Source of the DNA: Clostridiales bacterium
GTDB taxonomy: Bacteria > Bacillota > Clostridia > Oscillospirales > Oscillospiraceae
NCBI GenBank assembly: GCA_019423635.1
Contig: JAHZBA010000006.1
Location: forward strand, 1-64,000
DNA: 64,000 bases
Direction: 5' to 3'
A program made the position numbers and the translations under genes. This document shows, piece after piece, positions 50,424 through 58,456 of the stretch (position 1 is the stretch's first letter; every line of letters starts with the position of its first letter). The notes under the pieces are model-generated. The model worked only from the letters and a program-made list of their open reading frames with translations. It had not been told where the DNA came from and did no database searches.

Positions 50424-50520
50424 ATGCTCACCCTCCCTGTCCACATCCTATGGGATGGGAGGGAAAAATATGCGTCCCCCGTGCGGAGGCTTTTGGGGGC
50501 GGCCTTCCGGCCGCCCCGCT

Positions 50521-50766
50521 TCATTCCGCAATCTCCTTGTACAGCGCCCCGGCCTCCGCCTGACGCACGGTCTCCTGCACCGCCAGCACCTCCACGGTGA
50601 CGGTCCGGGCCCCGAACCGCAGGGAGATCCGGTCTCCCTCCTTCACCTCGTAGGAGGCCCGGGCCGGCTTTCCGTTGACCTCCACCAGCCCGTTGTCGCA
50701 GGCCTCGTTGGCCACGGTCCGCCGCTTGATGAGCCGCGAGACCTTCAAATACTTATCCAGCCGCAT
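50521..50766 (-). CDS. rqcP: S4-domain RNA-binding protein RqcP (YabO)
   Basis: 81 residues, all of it an S4 domain: MRLDKYLKVSRLIKRRTVAN, then EVNGKPARASYEVKEGDRI. The Bacillus homologue YabO/RqcP acts in ribosome-associated quality control, helping RqcH add alanine tails to stalled peptides. The frame is open for 86 codons upstream, but the family start MRLDKY with a GGAGG-like site (CCTCC on the plus strand) fixes 50766. It is first of the yabO-P-Q group. Confidence 0.92.
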   Translation of the reverse strand: MRLDKYLKVSRLIKRRTVANEACDNGLVEVNGKPARASYEVKEGDRISLRFGARTVTVEVLAVQETVRQAEAGALYKEIAE

Positions 50767-50781
50767 AAACCCCTCCAAAAA

Positions 50782-50805
50782 CTGCCGGTACCAAGGTACC
50801 GGCAG
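50782..50805 (-). terminator. Terminator between HU and rqcP
   Basis: A perfect 11-bp stem (50782-50792 with 50795-50805) is followed on the minus strand by TTTTTGG. It would end the HU transcript just before rqcP. Confidence 0.8.
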
Positions 50806-50814
50806 TCCTTTTAA

Positions 50815-51045
50815 GTCCTTCTCCCCTCGCCCATGCCGGGAGAGGGGCCAGGGGAAACCGGCGGTTTCCCCGGTTGATTTGCCAGCGGCAAAAATGCCCC
50901 GGCCCGTTTGCCCCAGGGGCAAACACACCGGTGACCCGACGTCACTGGTGTCAGGACCAGCTGCCGGTAGAACCACAAGTCCACCGTCCGCCCCCAAGCT
51001 CACGATCGAACAGGGGGAATTCAAAGGGGGACGCCAGTGTCCCCT
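50815..51045. other. Hairpin-rich gap between HU and rqcP
   Basis: The 280-bp gap contains several further inverted repeats, e.g. GGGAAACCGGCGGTTTCCC near 50863, GTTTGCCCCAGGGGCAAAC near 50909 and an ACCGGTGAC/GTCACTGGT pair. No coding signal is seen. It may have arisen from insertion of small palindromic elements. Confidence 0.5.
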
Positions 51046-51047
51046 CT

Positions 51048-51323
51048 TTACCTGGCGACGGTGTCCTTCAGCGCCTTGCCGGCCTTGAAGACGGGCACCT
51101 TGGACGCGGGAATCTCAATGGACTCCTTGGTCTTGGGGTTGCGGCCGATGCGGGCGGCCCGCGCCTTCACCTCAAAGGAGCCAAAGCCCACCAGCTGCAC
51201 CTTCTCCCCGGACTTCAGCGCCTCGGTGATGGTATCCAGGGTCGCGGACACCACCAGCTCGGCATCCTTCTTGGAGACCTCGGCCGCAGCGGCAACAGCG
51301 CTGATCAGTTCTGCCTTGTTCAT
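51048..51323 (-). CDS. hup: HU-family DNA-binding protein
   Basis: 91 residues, standard HU length. MNKAELISAVAAAAEVSKKDAE is the N-terminal helix pair and VQLVGFGSFEVKARAARIGRNP, with the RNPKTKE arm, the DNA-embracing beta ribbon. GTAGGAGG precedes the ATG at 51323. It is a nucleoid protein with its own terminator, and it separates mazG (yabN) from yabO, which are adjacent in Bacillus. Confidence 0.96.
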   Translation of the reverse strand: MNKAELISAVAAAAEVSKKDAELVVSATLDTITEALKSGEKVQLVGFGSFEVKARAARIGRNPKTKESIEIPASKVPVFKAGKALKDTVAR

Positions 51324-51546
51324 AAATGAAATCCTCCTACATTCCTCTTTTGTGTTTTGCCGGCGTCTCCTGCAAAAGCAGGGCACCGGCCTCTATTTTG
51401 GGGCCTGCAGCGGCTTGCGCTGCCGGTATGGCTGTTTTCCGTAGTCTTGCCGCAATCTGCAAAGAAGATGCACAAAACCGCTTCCAGCAGCACACCGGCC
51501 CGCGCATCCCACGCAGGCCCGCCTCTTAAAAACGCAGCTTGGCGTA

Positions 51547-52350
51547 TTAAGACAACTCCTTGGCCGCCTCCCACAGGGCAACTAGCTCCTCCTCAGCGTA
51601 CTCCCCCAGGGGCTTGTCCGCCGCTTCCTCTACCCGGCGGAACCGCCGGTCAAACTTGTCGCAGGCCCGGTGCAGGGCGTCCTCCGGGTCCACCCCGGAG
51701 AGCTGCGCCACCTTGGAGGCGATGAACAGCAGGTCCCCGACCTCCTCCCGGACGCCGTGGGCCGCCGCCGGATCACCGCCGGCCTCCACAGCCTGCCGCA
51801 GCTCCCGGAGCTCCTCCTCCAGCTTGTCCAGGGCCCCCTGGATGCTGTCCCAGTTGAAGCCCGCCTTGGCGGTCTTCTGCTGGATCTTCTCCGCCCGCCA
51901 CAGCGCGGGCAGGGTGTGGGGCACCGCCTCGATGGCGTCGGCGGTGGACCGCTGGCCCTTCTCCCTGCGCTTCAGGGCCTCCCAGTTCACCAGCACCTGC
52001 TCGGAAGTCTCGGCCTCCAGCCCGCCGCCAAAGACATGGGGGTGACGGTAGACCAGCTTCTTCGCCACGCCGTCCACCACGTCCCGCGCAGTAAACCGGC
52101 CCCTCTCCGCCTCCATCTGGGCGTGAAGGGCCACCTGCATCAGCACGTCGCCCAGCTCCTCGCACATGTCGTGGGCATCGTCCCGGTCGATGGCGTCCAG
52201 AGCCTCGTAGGTCTCCTCCAGGAAGTTCCGCCGGATGGAGTCATGGGTCTGTTCCGCATCCCAGGGACAGCCTCCCGGCCCCCGAAGCAGGCGGGTGATC
52301 TCCAGGAAGTCCTCCCAGTCATAGCGGGACTTCCATTGAAAATCTACCAT
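51547..52350 (-). CDS. mazG: Nucleoside triphosphate pyrophosphohydrolase MazG (YabN-like C-terminal domain)
   Basis: 267 residues. Two MazG units are visible. The first holds EETYEALDAIDRDDAHDMCEELGDVL, with the EExxE...ExxD metal motif. The second has LDKLEEELRELRQAV and GVREEVGDLLFIA. It hydrolyses NTPs to NMPs and PPi and may cleanse damaged nucleotides. Unlike B. subtilis YabN it lacks the N-terminal tetrapyrrole methylase domain. It follows the yabM-like flippase gene by 58 bp. Confidence 0.92.
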   Translation of the reverse strand: MVDFQWKSRYDWEDFLEITRLLRGPGGCPWDAEQTHDSIRRNFLEETYEALDAIDRDDAHDMCEELGDVLMQVALHAQMEAERGRFTARDVVDGVAKKLVYRHPHVFGGGLEAETSEQVLVNWEALKRREKGQRSTADAIEAVPHTLPALWRAEKIQQKTAKAGFNWDSIQGALDKLEEELRELRQAVEAGGDPAAAHGVREEVGDLLFIASKVAQLSGVDPEDALHRACDKFDRRFRRVEEAADKPLGEYAEEELVALWEAAKELS

Positions 52351-52408
52351 ATTTTCCCCCCCTTTGCAAGAAATTTCGCGAAATGTTCCCTGTTTTTTTC
52401 CGTTGTTT

Positions 52409-54040
52409 TCATTTTAAATGCAGAAGTTTAATAATTTTTCCGCCGTGTGGTACAGATCTGACATCTTCCGCCCGCAAAATCCGCAGCGCCACCACCAGCA
52501 CTCCGTAGACCGCCACGCCGGCGAGAATGCCCGCCATGACGGCAATGGCGTTGGCGCCATAGGGGGAGTGGCCCCCGGAGAGGGCCCGGTTCACAAATCC
52601 ATACACCGCCCAGGCGCTGCCGCCCATCAGCGCGGAGGCCAGGGCAGGCTTTGCAAAGAGCTGGAGATAGCGGGGCTTTTTGGCGGAGTATTTCCAAACG
52701 AAAAACAGATTCAGCCCCACGATGACCAGATAGCAGCACAGCGTGGAGATGGGCGCGCCGTGGATGTTGATCTCAGGGTTCCCCACCAGGACATAATTCA
52801 TCACAATCTTGGTCAGGCCCCCGGCGATCACCGTGAAAATAGGCAGCTTCTCCCTGCCGTAGGTCTGCAAAATGGCGTTGGTGAGGATCATCAGGCAGAT
52901 GAAGATGGTGGCAAGGCCCAGCACCTGCAGGTGGGGGCCCGCCGCCAGGGCGGCCTCCTGCCGGCTGGGCAGGATCAGGCGCATGATGGGCGTGGACAGC
53001 ACGGAGAGCCCCACGCCCGCCGGAATGGCCAGCACGGCGATGAGCCGGAAGGCGGAGGAGATAATGCGGTCGGCCTGATCGGTATCCCGCTGGGCGATGG
53101 CCGCCGCGGCAAAGGGGATCAGGCTCATGGTGACGGGGTAGACAAAGGAGGCCACCATGTTGGGCATATCCATGGCCATGCGGTACTGGCCGTTGAGGGC
53201 CGCCGCGTCCACCTCGCTGAGGAGCAGGGCGTTCTGGAGCCGCCCCATGACGATCTTGGTGTCAATGAGATTGATGATGCCCAGGGCGGAGTTGCCCAGG
53301 GTAATGGGGATGCCGATGGCCAGCACCTGGCGCAGAATCGCCCCGCTGGAAGAGGGGGCATCCAGCGTCTTCGCGCGGTTGCGGTGGGTCAGCAGGTAGA
53401 AGACCAGGAAGCACACGGAGAGAACGGTGCCCGCGGTGACGCCGAAGATGGCCCCGGCGGCCACGTCCGCCATGCGCTCCTCCGCCGCGCTGCCCGCCAG
53501 GCGCAGGATGTACCACGCCAGAGGCAGGCCGATGCCCACCTTGCAAAGGGCCTCCAGCACCTGGCTGACGGCGGTGGGCGTCATATTCCCCTGGCCCTGG
53601 GTGTAGCCCCGCATACAGGCCAGGAGGCACACGCAGAACACCGCCGGAGCCAGGGCCCGGATGGCCTGGGCGGCCATGGGGTTCTCCTCAAAGGCCGCCA
53701 GCTGCTCCGCGCCGAAAAACATCAGCAGAGAGCCCGTGAGGCCCAGGACAAAGAACAGCCAGATGGCCGTGCGGAAGATCTTCCGCTTCTCATTCTCCCG
53801 GCCCTGGGCGTGGGCCTGGCTTGTGAGCTTGGAGATGGCCAGGGGCAGGCCCGCCGTGGCGAAGATGTTCAGGAAGTTATAGATGAGATAGGCGGTGTCG
53901 AAATAGGTCTTGCCCACCTCGCCCAGGATGTTATTCAGGGGCAGCTTGTAGACCGCGCCGATGAGCTTGACGATCACCACCGCCGAGGCCAGAATGGCCG
54001 CGCCGCCCATGAAGGACTGCTTTTTGGATGGATTGGACAT
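52409..54040 (-). CDS. Polysaccharide/lipid flippase of the SpoVB/MurJ (MVF) family, YabM position
   Basis: 543 residues with about 14 transmembrane helices. The N-terminus KQSFMGGAAILASAVVIVKLIG, then GEVGKTYFDTAYLIYNF, is typical of SpoVB-like flippases of the MOP superfamily, which move lipid-linked peptidoglycan precursors. The frame opens further upstream, but MSNPSKKQSF at 54040 after GAGGG is the family start. Its location before mazG/yabO/P/Q corresponds to B. subtilis yabM; SpoVB, MurJ and YabM cannot be told apart from this sequence alone. Confidence 0.9.
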   Translation of the reverse strand: MSNPSKKQSFMGGAAILASAVVIVKLIGAVYKLPLNNILGEVGKTYFDTAYLIYNFLNIFATAGLPLAISKLTSQAHAQGRENEKRKIFRTAIWLFFVLGLTGSLLMFFGAEQLAAFEENPMAAQAIRALAPAVFCVCLLACMRGYTQGQGNMTPTAVSQVLEALCKVGIGLPLAWYILRLAGSAAEERMADVAAGAIFGVTAGTVLSVCFLVFYLLTHRNRAKTLDAPSSSGAILRQVLAIGIPITLGNSALGIINLIDTKIVMGRLQNALLLSEVDAAALNGQYRMAMDMPNMVASFVYPVTMSLIPFAAAAIAQRDTDQADRIISSAFRLIAVLAIPAGVGLSVLSTPIMRLILPSRQEAALAAGPHLQVLGLATIFICLMILTNAILQTYGREKLPIFTVIAGGLTKIVMNYVLVGNPEINIHGAPISTLCCYLVIVGLNLFFVWKYSAKKPRYLQLFAKPALASALMGGSAWAVYGFVNRALSGGHSPYGANAIAVMAGILAGVAVYGVLVVALRILRAEDVRSVPHGGKIIKLLHLK

Positions 54041-54332
54041 GAGATCCCTCGTTCCACTAGAATTAGAGAAGCTGTACCAATAGGTGGAGTGCGTGTATGG
54101 GCGAGAAATTTTTTTGGCTGGCAAGGAAGAAACGCGCAGGAATCCTGACGGATTTCAAGCGCTTTTGACGCAGTCCAGCCGGAAAATTTTCTGTCCAGAC
54201 GCGTGCTGCCGCCGATTGGTACAGCTTCTTAGGGCCTGCCGGAGACAGCCCCCTTCCCGGCGGCCGCCCGGATTCCGGCAGGCGGGCGGACCATGCGTCC
54301 GCCCCACACAGGCTATGCGCGGATCTTCGCCG

Positions 54333-55160
54333 CTAGACCTCCTCCAGACACGCCTTCACCAGCGCCTGGAACTTCGGGCCCGCTGCCGCCGCGGCGGCGA
54401 GGACCTCCTCCCCGCTGAGGGGCCGGTCCAGCACCCCCGCGGCCATGTTGGTGCACAGGGTGAAGCCCAGCACCCTCATGCCGCAGTGGGCGGCGGTGAT
54501 GGCCTCCGGCACCGTGGACATGCCCACGGCGTCGGCGCCCAGCAGCCGGGCTGCCCGGACCTCCGCCGGCGTCTCGTACTGGGGGCCGGGGAAGAACATA
54601 TAGACGCCCTGGCGCAGTGGAATCCCCAGCCGCGCCGCCGCCCGGCGGGCGGTCTCCTGCAGGGCGGGGGTGTACACATGGCTCATGTCGGGAAACCGGG
54701 GGCCGAAGGCCTCCAGATTGGGCCCGCACAGGGGGCTTGCGCCGAAGAGCTTGATGTGGTCGGTAATCAGCATGATGTCTCCTGCGGAGAAGGCGGTGTT
54801 CACCGCCCCGGCGGCGTTGGTGACGATCACCGTCTCCGCCCCCAGCAGCCGCAGCACCCCCACGGGGTAGCTCACGTCCGCAAAGGACCAGCCCTCATAG
54901 GTGTGGAGCCGCCCCTGCATCACCGCCACGTCCTGTCCCGCCAGGCGGCCGAAGAGGAACTGCCCCCGGTGGTCCGGCGCGGTGGAGCGGCGCATGTGGG
55001 GCACCTCCTCATAGGGCACGGCCACAGGGCTTTCCACCTCGTCCCCCAGGGCCCCCAGGCCGGAGCCCAGGATCAGCAGCACCTTAGGGCGATACTCCCC
55101 CAGCCGCCGCTCCAGGGCGGCGGCGCTCTCCTGAAACTGCTGGAAGGTGTACTGCTCCAT
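54333..55160 (-). CDS. punA: Purine-nucleoside phosphorylase (trimeric type)
   Basis: 275 residues. LLILGSGLGALGDEV, MQGRLHTYEGWS, TNAAGAVN and FPGPQYETPAEVRAAR are the phosphate- and base-binding motifs of trimeric PNP. It cleaves (deoxy)inosine and guanosine with phosphate in the salvage pathway, feeding the same deoxyribose-phosphate pool that DeoC handles. The ATG at 55160 shares a base with the stop of the zinc-ribbon gene (TGATG). The 292 bp downstream to the flippase gene hold nothing recognisable. Confidence 0.95.
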   Translation of the reverse strand: MEQYTFQQFQESAAALERRLGEYRPKVLLILGSGLGALGDEVESPVAVPYEEVPHMRRSTAPDHRGQFLFGRLAGQDVAVMQGRLHTYEGWSFADVSYPVGVLRLLGAETVIVTNAAGAVNTAFSAGDIMLITDHIKLFGASPLCGPNLEAFGPRFPDMSHVYTPALQETARRAAARLGIPLRQGVYMFFPGPQYETPAEVRAARLLGADAVGMSTVPEAITAAHCGMRVLGFTLCTNMAAGVLDRPLSGEEVLAAAAAAGPKFQALVKACLEEV

Positions 55161-55546
55161 CACAGCTTCTCCCCGCACTCGCGGCAAAAAACATCCTCTG
55201 TTCGGACCTCCGCCCCGCAGGCGGCGCAGGTCCTCCGGCCCAGGGCGGCGTTGAGCTCCGCCAGCTGCGCCTTCAGCCCGTCGATCTCCTGGAGCTTGGC
55301 CAGGAGCTCCTCGGACTCCGTGGGCGTGCCGGTGTGGGTGGCGTAGACCATCTCTCCGGCCTCCATGAGCTTTCCGTCCATCTCGCCCTCTACCCGGGCG
55401 GCCCGGTAGCGGAGTCTCACCGCCTCCGCCAGCTTCTCCGCCTGCCCGCAGACGGCCCCCGCCGCCTCCAGGGCCACGGTTCCCGCCAGATACGCGCCGT
55501 TTTTCAGTGTCTCCAGCAAACTGTCAAATTGATCCTGACTGCTCAT
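55160..55546 (-). CDS. Zinc-ribbon protein with helical N-terminus
   Basis: A 128-residue protein. The first 100 residues are helical, with a coiled-coil-like EELLAKLQEIDGLKAQLAEL segment. The end is a double-CxxC zinc ribbon (CAACGAEVRTEDVFCRECG). It is of a type common in Clostridia as small regulatory or scaffold proteins. A frame continues upstream, but the ATG at 55546 follows AAGGAG. It is translationally coupled to punA. Confidence 0.7.
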   Translation of the reverse strand: MSSQDQFDSLLETLKNGAYLAGTVALEAAGAVCGQAEKLAEAVRLRYRAARVEGEMDGKLMEAGEMVYATHTGTPTESEELLAKLQEIDGLKAQLAELNAALGRRTCAACGAEVRTEDVFCRECGEKL

Positions 55547-55654
55547 AACTGCTCCTTTCTGTCGCGCTCCCCATACTCTCCTGCTCTCCCAGACGCCGGC
55601 GGTTCGGGACTCTCTCCGGCGCAGAACACACATTTGTCCCGGCCTCAGCGGCCC

Positions 55655-57148
55655 TCAGGGGGATTCCCCGGCGCCGCCCCTGTCGTAAAACGCGGCGAAG
55701 GCCGCCTGGTTGGCCCGCCATTTCTCCGGGCGCTGGAGGTACTCCGCCGGGTATTTCGGATTGAAAACCCGCTGGATCCTCCCCGCCGCCCGCTCCACCA
55801 TCTTGGTGGAGCCCCCCGCCCCGAAGGACAGGATGGAGCACAGCTCCGACATGATCTCAATATTGTACAGGCACGCCCCGCCGCCGCGGCTCCAGCCCAC
55901 ATTCTCAAAGCTGCCGGACATGTACTTCTGCCGGTACAGGTAGTAGGGCCGGTGCCCCGCGTTCCGCAGAACCGGCTCCGCGTAGTCCAGCATCTCCCCC
56001 ACCGCCTCCGGGCCGGGGATCGTCAGCCCCTCTGTGAGAATCCGGCTCCCCTTTTTCAGGGCCAGGGTGTGAATGGTCACATTGTCCGTTCCAAACTCCA
56101 GACACCGGTCCAGGGACCGGCGGAAGCCCTCCGGCGTGTCCTCCGGCAGCCCTGCGATCAGGTCCATGTTCACATGGGGAAATCCGTAAGCGTCCACCAG
56201 CTCCATGGCCCGCTGGATGTCCCCGGCGGTGTGATGCCGGCCGATGGCCTCCAGCACATGGTCCTCCATGGTCTGGGGATTCACGGACAGCCGGGTCACC
56301 CCGTGGGATTTCAGCACCGCCAGCTTCTCCGCCGTGATGGTGTCCGGCCGGCCCGCCTCCACGGTGATCTCCCCGCAGCAAAGCAGGTCAAAGCCCTCCT
56401 CAAAGGCCGACAGCACCCGGTCCAGCTGGTCCGCCGTCAGGGTGGTGGGGGTCCCGCCGCCCATGTAAAAGCTCCGGACCCGCAATCCCGTCCGCCGCAC
56501 CATCTCTCCCCCGGCCCGGAGCTCCTCCACCAGCGACTCCACATAGGGCTCCACCAGGGAAAAGCTCTTCTCCACCGACTGGCTCACAAAGGAGCAGTAG
56601 GCGCAGCGGGTGGGGCAGAAGGGGATGCCCACATACACGGCGATGTCCCCTGTCTCCAGATCCTGCGCCGCCTCATAGGCTCTGGCGCCGGTCTCCGCCG
56701 CCAGGGCCGCCCGGGACGGCGAGACGAAGTAGTCCCGCTCCAGCATCCCCCGGGCCTCCGCCGCCGTCTGTCCCGCCTCCAGGGCCGCCGTCACCAGCTT
56801 GTCCGGCCGGACGCCCGTCAGCATCCCCCAGGGGGGCGCGGCGTCCAGGAGCTCCCGGGCCGCCAGATAGAAGGCCGCCCCGACGGCGTGCCGCCGCCGG
56901 CCCTCCCGGGCGAAGTCCGATCCGGAGAGGGGGACGGTACAGAAGGCGCTGTTCCTCCGGCCCCGGAGAGATAACTCCGCCGTCGCCAGCAGGCGCTCCC
57001 CGCCGTTCTCCTCCCGGCAGGCCACCCTCGCCCAGGTCTCATCCCCCGGTCCGATGGGCTCATAGACCGGCAGCTCCCCGGGAAACAGGTTCAAAAGGCT
57101 CTGCTCCACGGTGTAGCGCTCGTTGTGGCCAATCAGCTCCAGCTTCAT
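55655..57148 (-). CDS. hemZ: Coproporphyrinogen dehydrogenase-like radical SAM protein HemZ
   Basis: 497 residues. The N-terminal 160 residues are HemZ-specific (LELIGHNERYTVEQSL, LTGVRPDKLV). The radical-SAM cluster motif lies in YVGIPFCPTRCAYCSFVSQ (CxxxCxxC). MGGGTPTTL and HVNMDLIAGLPEDT are conserved with HemN. GRHHTAGDIQRAMELV and YLYRQKYMSGSFENVGWS complete the match. It may act on coproporphyrinogen III or another tetrapyrrole. It starts 4 bp after the MBL gene. Confidence 0.93.
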   Translation of the reverse strand: MKLELIGHNERYTVEQSLLNLFPGELPVYEPIGPGDETWARVACREENGGERLLATAELSLRGRRNSAFCTVPLSGSDFAREGRRRHAVGAAFYLAARELLDAAPPWGMLTGVRPDKLVTAALEAGQTAAEARGMLERDYFVSPSRAALAAETGARAYEAAQDLETGDIAVYVGIPFCPTRCAYCSFVSQSVEKSFSLVEPYVESLVEELRAGGEMVRRTGLRVRSFYMGGGTPTTLTADQLDRVLSAFEEGFDLLCCGEITVEAGRPDTITAEKLAVLKSHGVTRLSVNPQTMEDHVLEAIGRHHTAGDIQRAMELVDAYGFPHVNMDLIAGLPEDTPEGFRRSLDRCLEFGTDNVTIHTLALKKGSRILTEGLTIPGPEAVGEMLDYAEPVLRNAGHRPYYLYRQKYMSGSFENVGWSRGGGACLYNIEIMSELCSILSFGAGGSTKMVERAAGRIQRVFNPKYPAEYLQRPEKWRANQAAFAAFYDRGGAGESP

Positions 57149-57151
57149 GCC

Positions 57152-57769
57152 TCACTCCCGCAGCGCGTGGCGCAGGTAGGGGTTCGCGTCCCGCTCCTGA
57201 TCCAGGGTACTGAAATCCATGTGCCCCGGCAGCACCTGGAGATCCCCCTCCAGCTGCCCCAGGCGCTTCAAAGACGCCATGATCTTCTCCACGGAGCCCC
57301 CCTCAAAGTCCGTCCGGCCGCAGGAGCCGGCAAACAGCGTGTCGCCGCAGAAGAGCACGTCCCCGCAGCGCAGCGTCACAGACCCCTCCGAGTGGCCGGG
57401 GGTGTGGAGCACCTGAATGGTCCGCTCCCCCAGGGGCAGCGTGTCCCCCTCGTCGTAGAAGGACACCGCCCGGCAGCTCCCGTCCATCACCTGTCCGGAG
57501 AGGGGGAAGAGCCTGGAGGGCGAGTCCGGGTAGTCGTTTTTGTGGAGATAGATCTCCGCCTCCGGCAGCGCCTCCGCCAGCTCCGCCACGGCGCCGGTGT
57601 GGTCGTAGTGTCCGTGGGTCAGCAGAAGATAGCGGACCTCCAGCCCCTCCAGGGCCTTCAAAATCTCCCCGGCGGCCCCGCCGGGATCAATGACGGCGGC
57701 CTGGCCCCCGTCCTCCAGCACATAGCAGTTGGTGCCGTAGGGCGGCACCGCCAGACATTTGATCTTCAT
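57152..57769 (-). CDS. MBL-fold hydrolase (glyoxalase II-like)
   Basis: 205 residues. THGHYDHTGAV is the metal motif, and VLHTPGHSEGSVTL and LFCGDTLFAGSCGRTDF the other ligands. The fold and length match the YqgX-type subgroup of glyoxalase II-like proteins in Bacillota. GGAGAGACAGG lies before the ATG at 57769. It is packed between dtd and hemZ. The physiological substrate is not certain. Confidence 0.88.
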   Translation of the reverse strand: MKIKCLAVPPYGTNCYVLEDGGQAAVIDPGGAAGEILKALEGLEVRYLLLTHGHYDHTGAVAELAEALPEAEIYLHKNDYPDSPSRLFPLSGQVMDGSCRAVSFYDEGDTLPLGERTIQVLHTPGHSEGSVTLRCGDVLFCGDTLFAGSCGRTDFEGGSVEKIMASLKRLGQLEGDLQVLPGHMDFSTLDQERDANPYLRHALRE

Positions 57770-57849
57770 AACCTGTCTCTCCTTCTCCGATTCGCCCGTC
57801 AAAATCATACCGGATTCCGGCATCCGCCGCTTCCGCTCCGGGCCCTTCC

Positions 57850-58293
57850 TCAGGGCCGCTCCGTGTCAAAGAGGATGGTCACCGGCCCGTCGTTGCAGGA
57901 CTCCACCTGCATGTCGGCCCCAAACTCCCCGTGCTCCACCTGGAAGCCCCGCTCCCGGCAGCGGTCCATAAAGCGCTCATACAGCGGCACGGCCTGCTCC
58001 GGCTTTGCCGCGCCGGTAAAGCCGGGCCGGCGGGAGGAGGTGTCGGCGTAGAGGGTAAACTGGGAGACCACCAGAAGGCTCCCGCCCACCTGCTCCAGGC
58101 TCAAATTCATCTTGCCGCCGGCGTCTTCAAACACCCGCAGATTGCAGATCTTCTCCGCCAGCTTGTCGGCGGCGGCCTCCGTATCCCTGGGACCCACCCC
58201 CAGCAGGACCAGAAAGCCCTGGCCGATCCGGCCGTTGACCCTCCCGTCAATGGTGACGGAGGCCTGGCGAACCCGCGTGACGACTGCTCTCAT
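57850..58293 (-). CDS. dtd: D-aminoacyl-tRNA deacylase
   Basis: 147 residues, standard length. MRAVVTRVRQASVTIDG, VSQFTLYADTSSRRPGFTGAA and the C-terminal ESCNDGPVTILFDT (Gly-cisPro-like NxGPVT) are the DTD signatures. It removes D-amino acids, and glycine, mischarged on tRNA. The ATG at 58293 with an AAGGAAGG site fits the family. It follows rel as in B. subtilis. Confidence 0.96.
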   Translation of the reverse strand: MRAVVTRVRQASVTIDGRVNGRIGQGFLVLLGVGPRDTEAAADKLAEKICNLRVFEDAGGKMNLSLEQVGGSLLVVSQFTLYADTSSRRPGFTGAAKPEQAVPLYERFMDRCRERGFQVEHGEFGADMQVESCNDGPVTILFDTERP

Positions 58294-58456
58294 GGCAGAC
58301 CTTCCTTTCCCTTGGAATTGCGAAACCGGACGGACCGCATCCGCCCGTGCTCCACAGCCGCCGGACTCCCCGGAGATCATCCGCAGGGGCCGGCGGCCCG
58401 TTTCCCCCGCAAACGGGCGGTTTCGGAGCGCGGCGCACCGCTCTCCGCCCCCGCAG

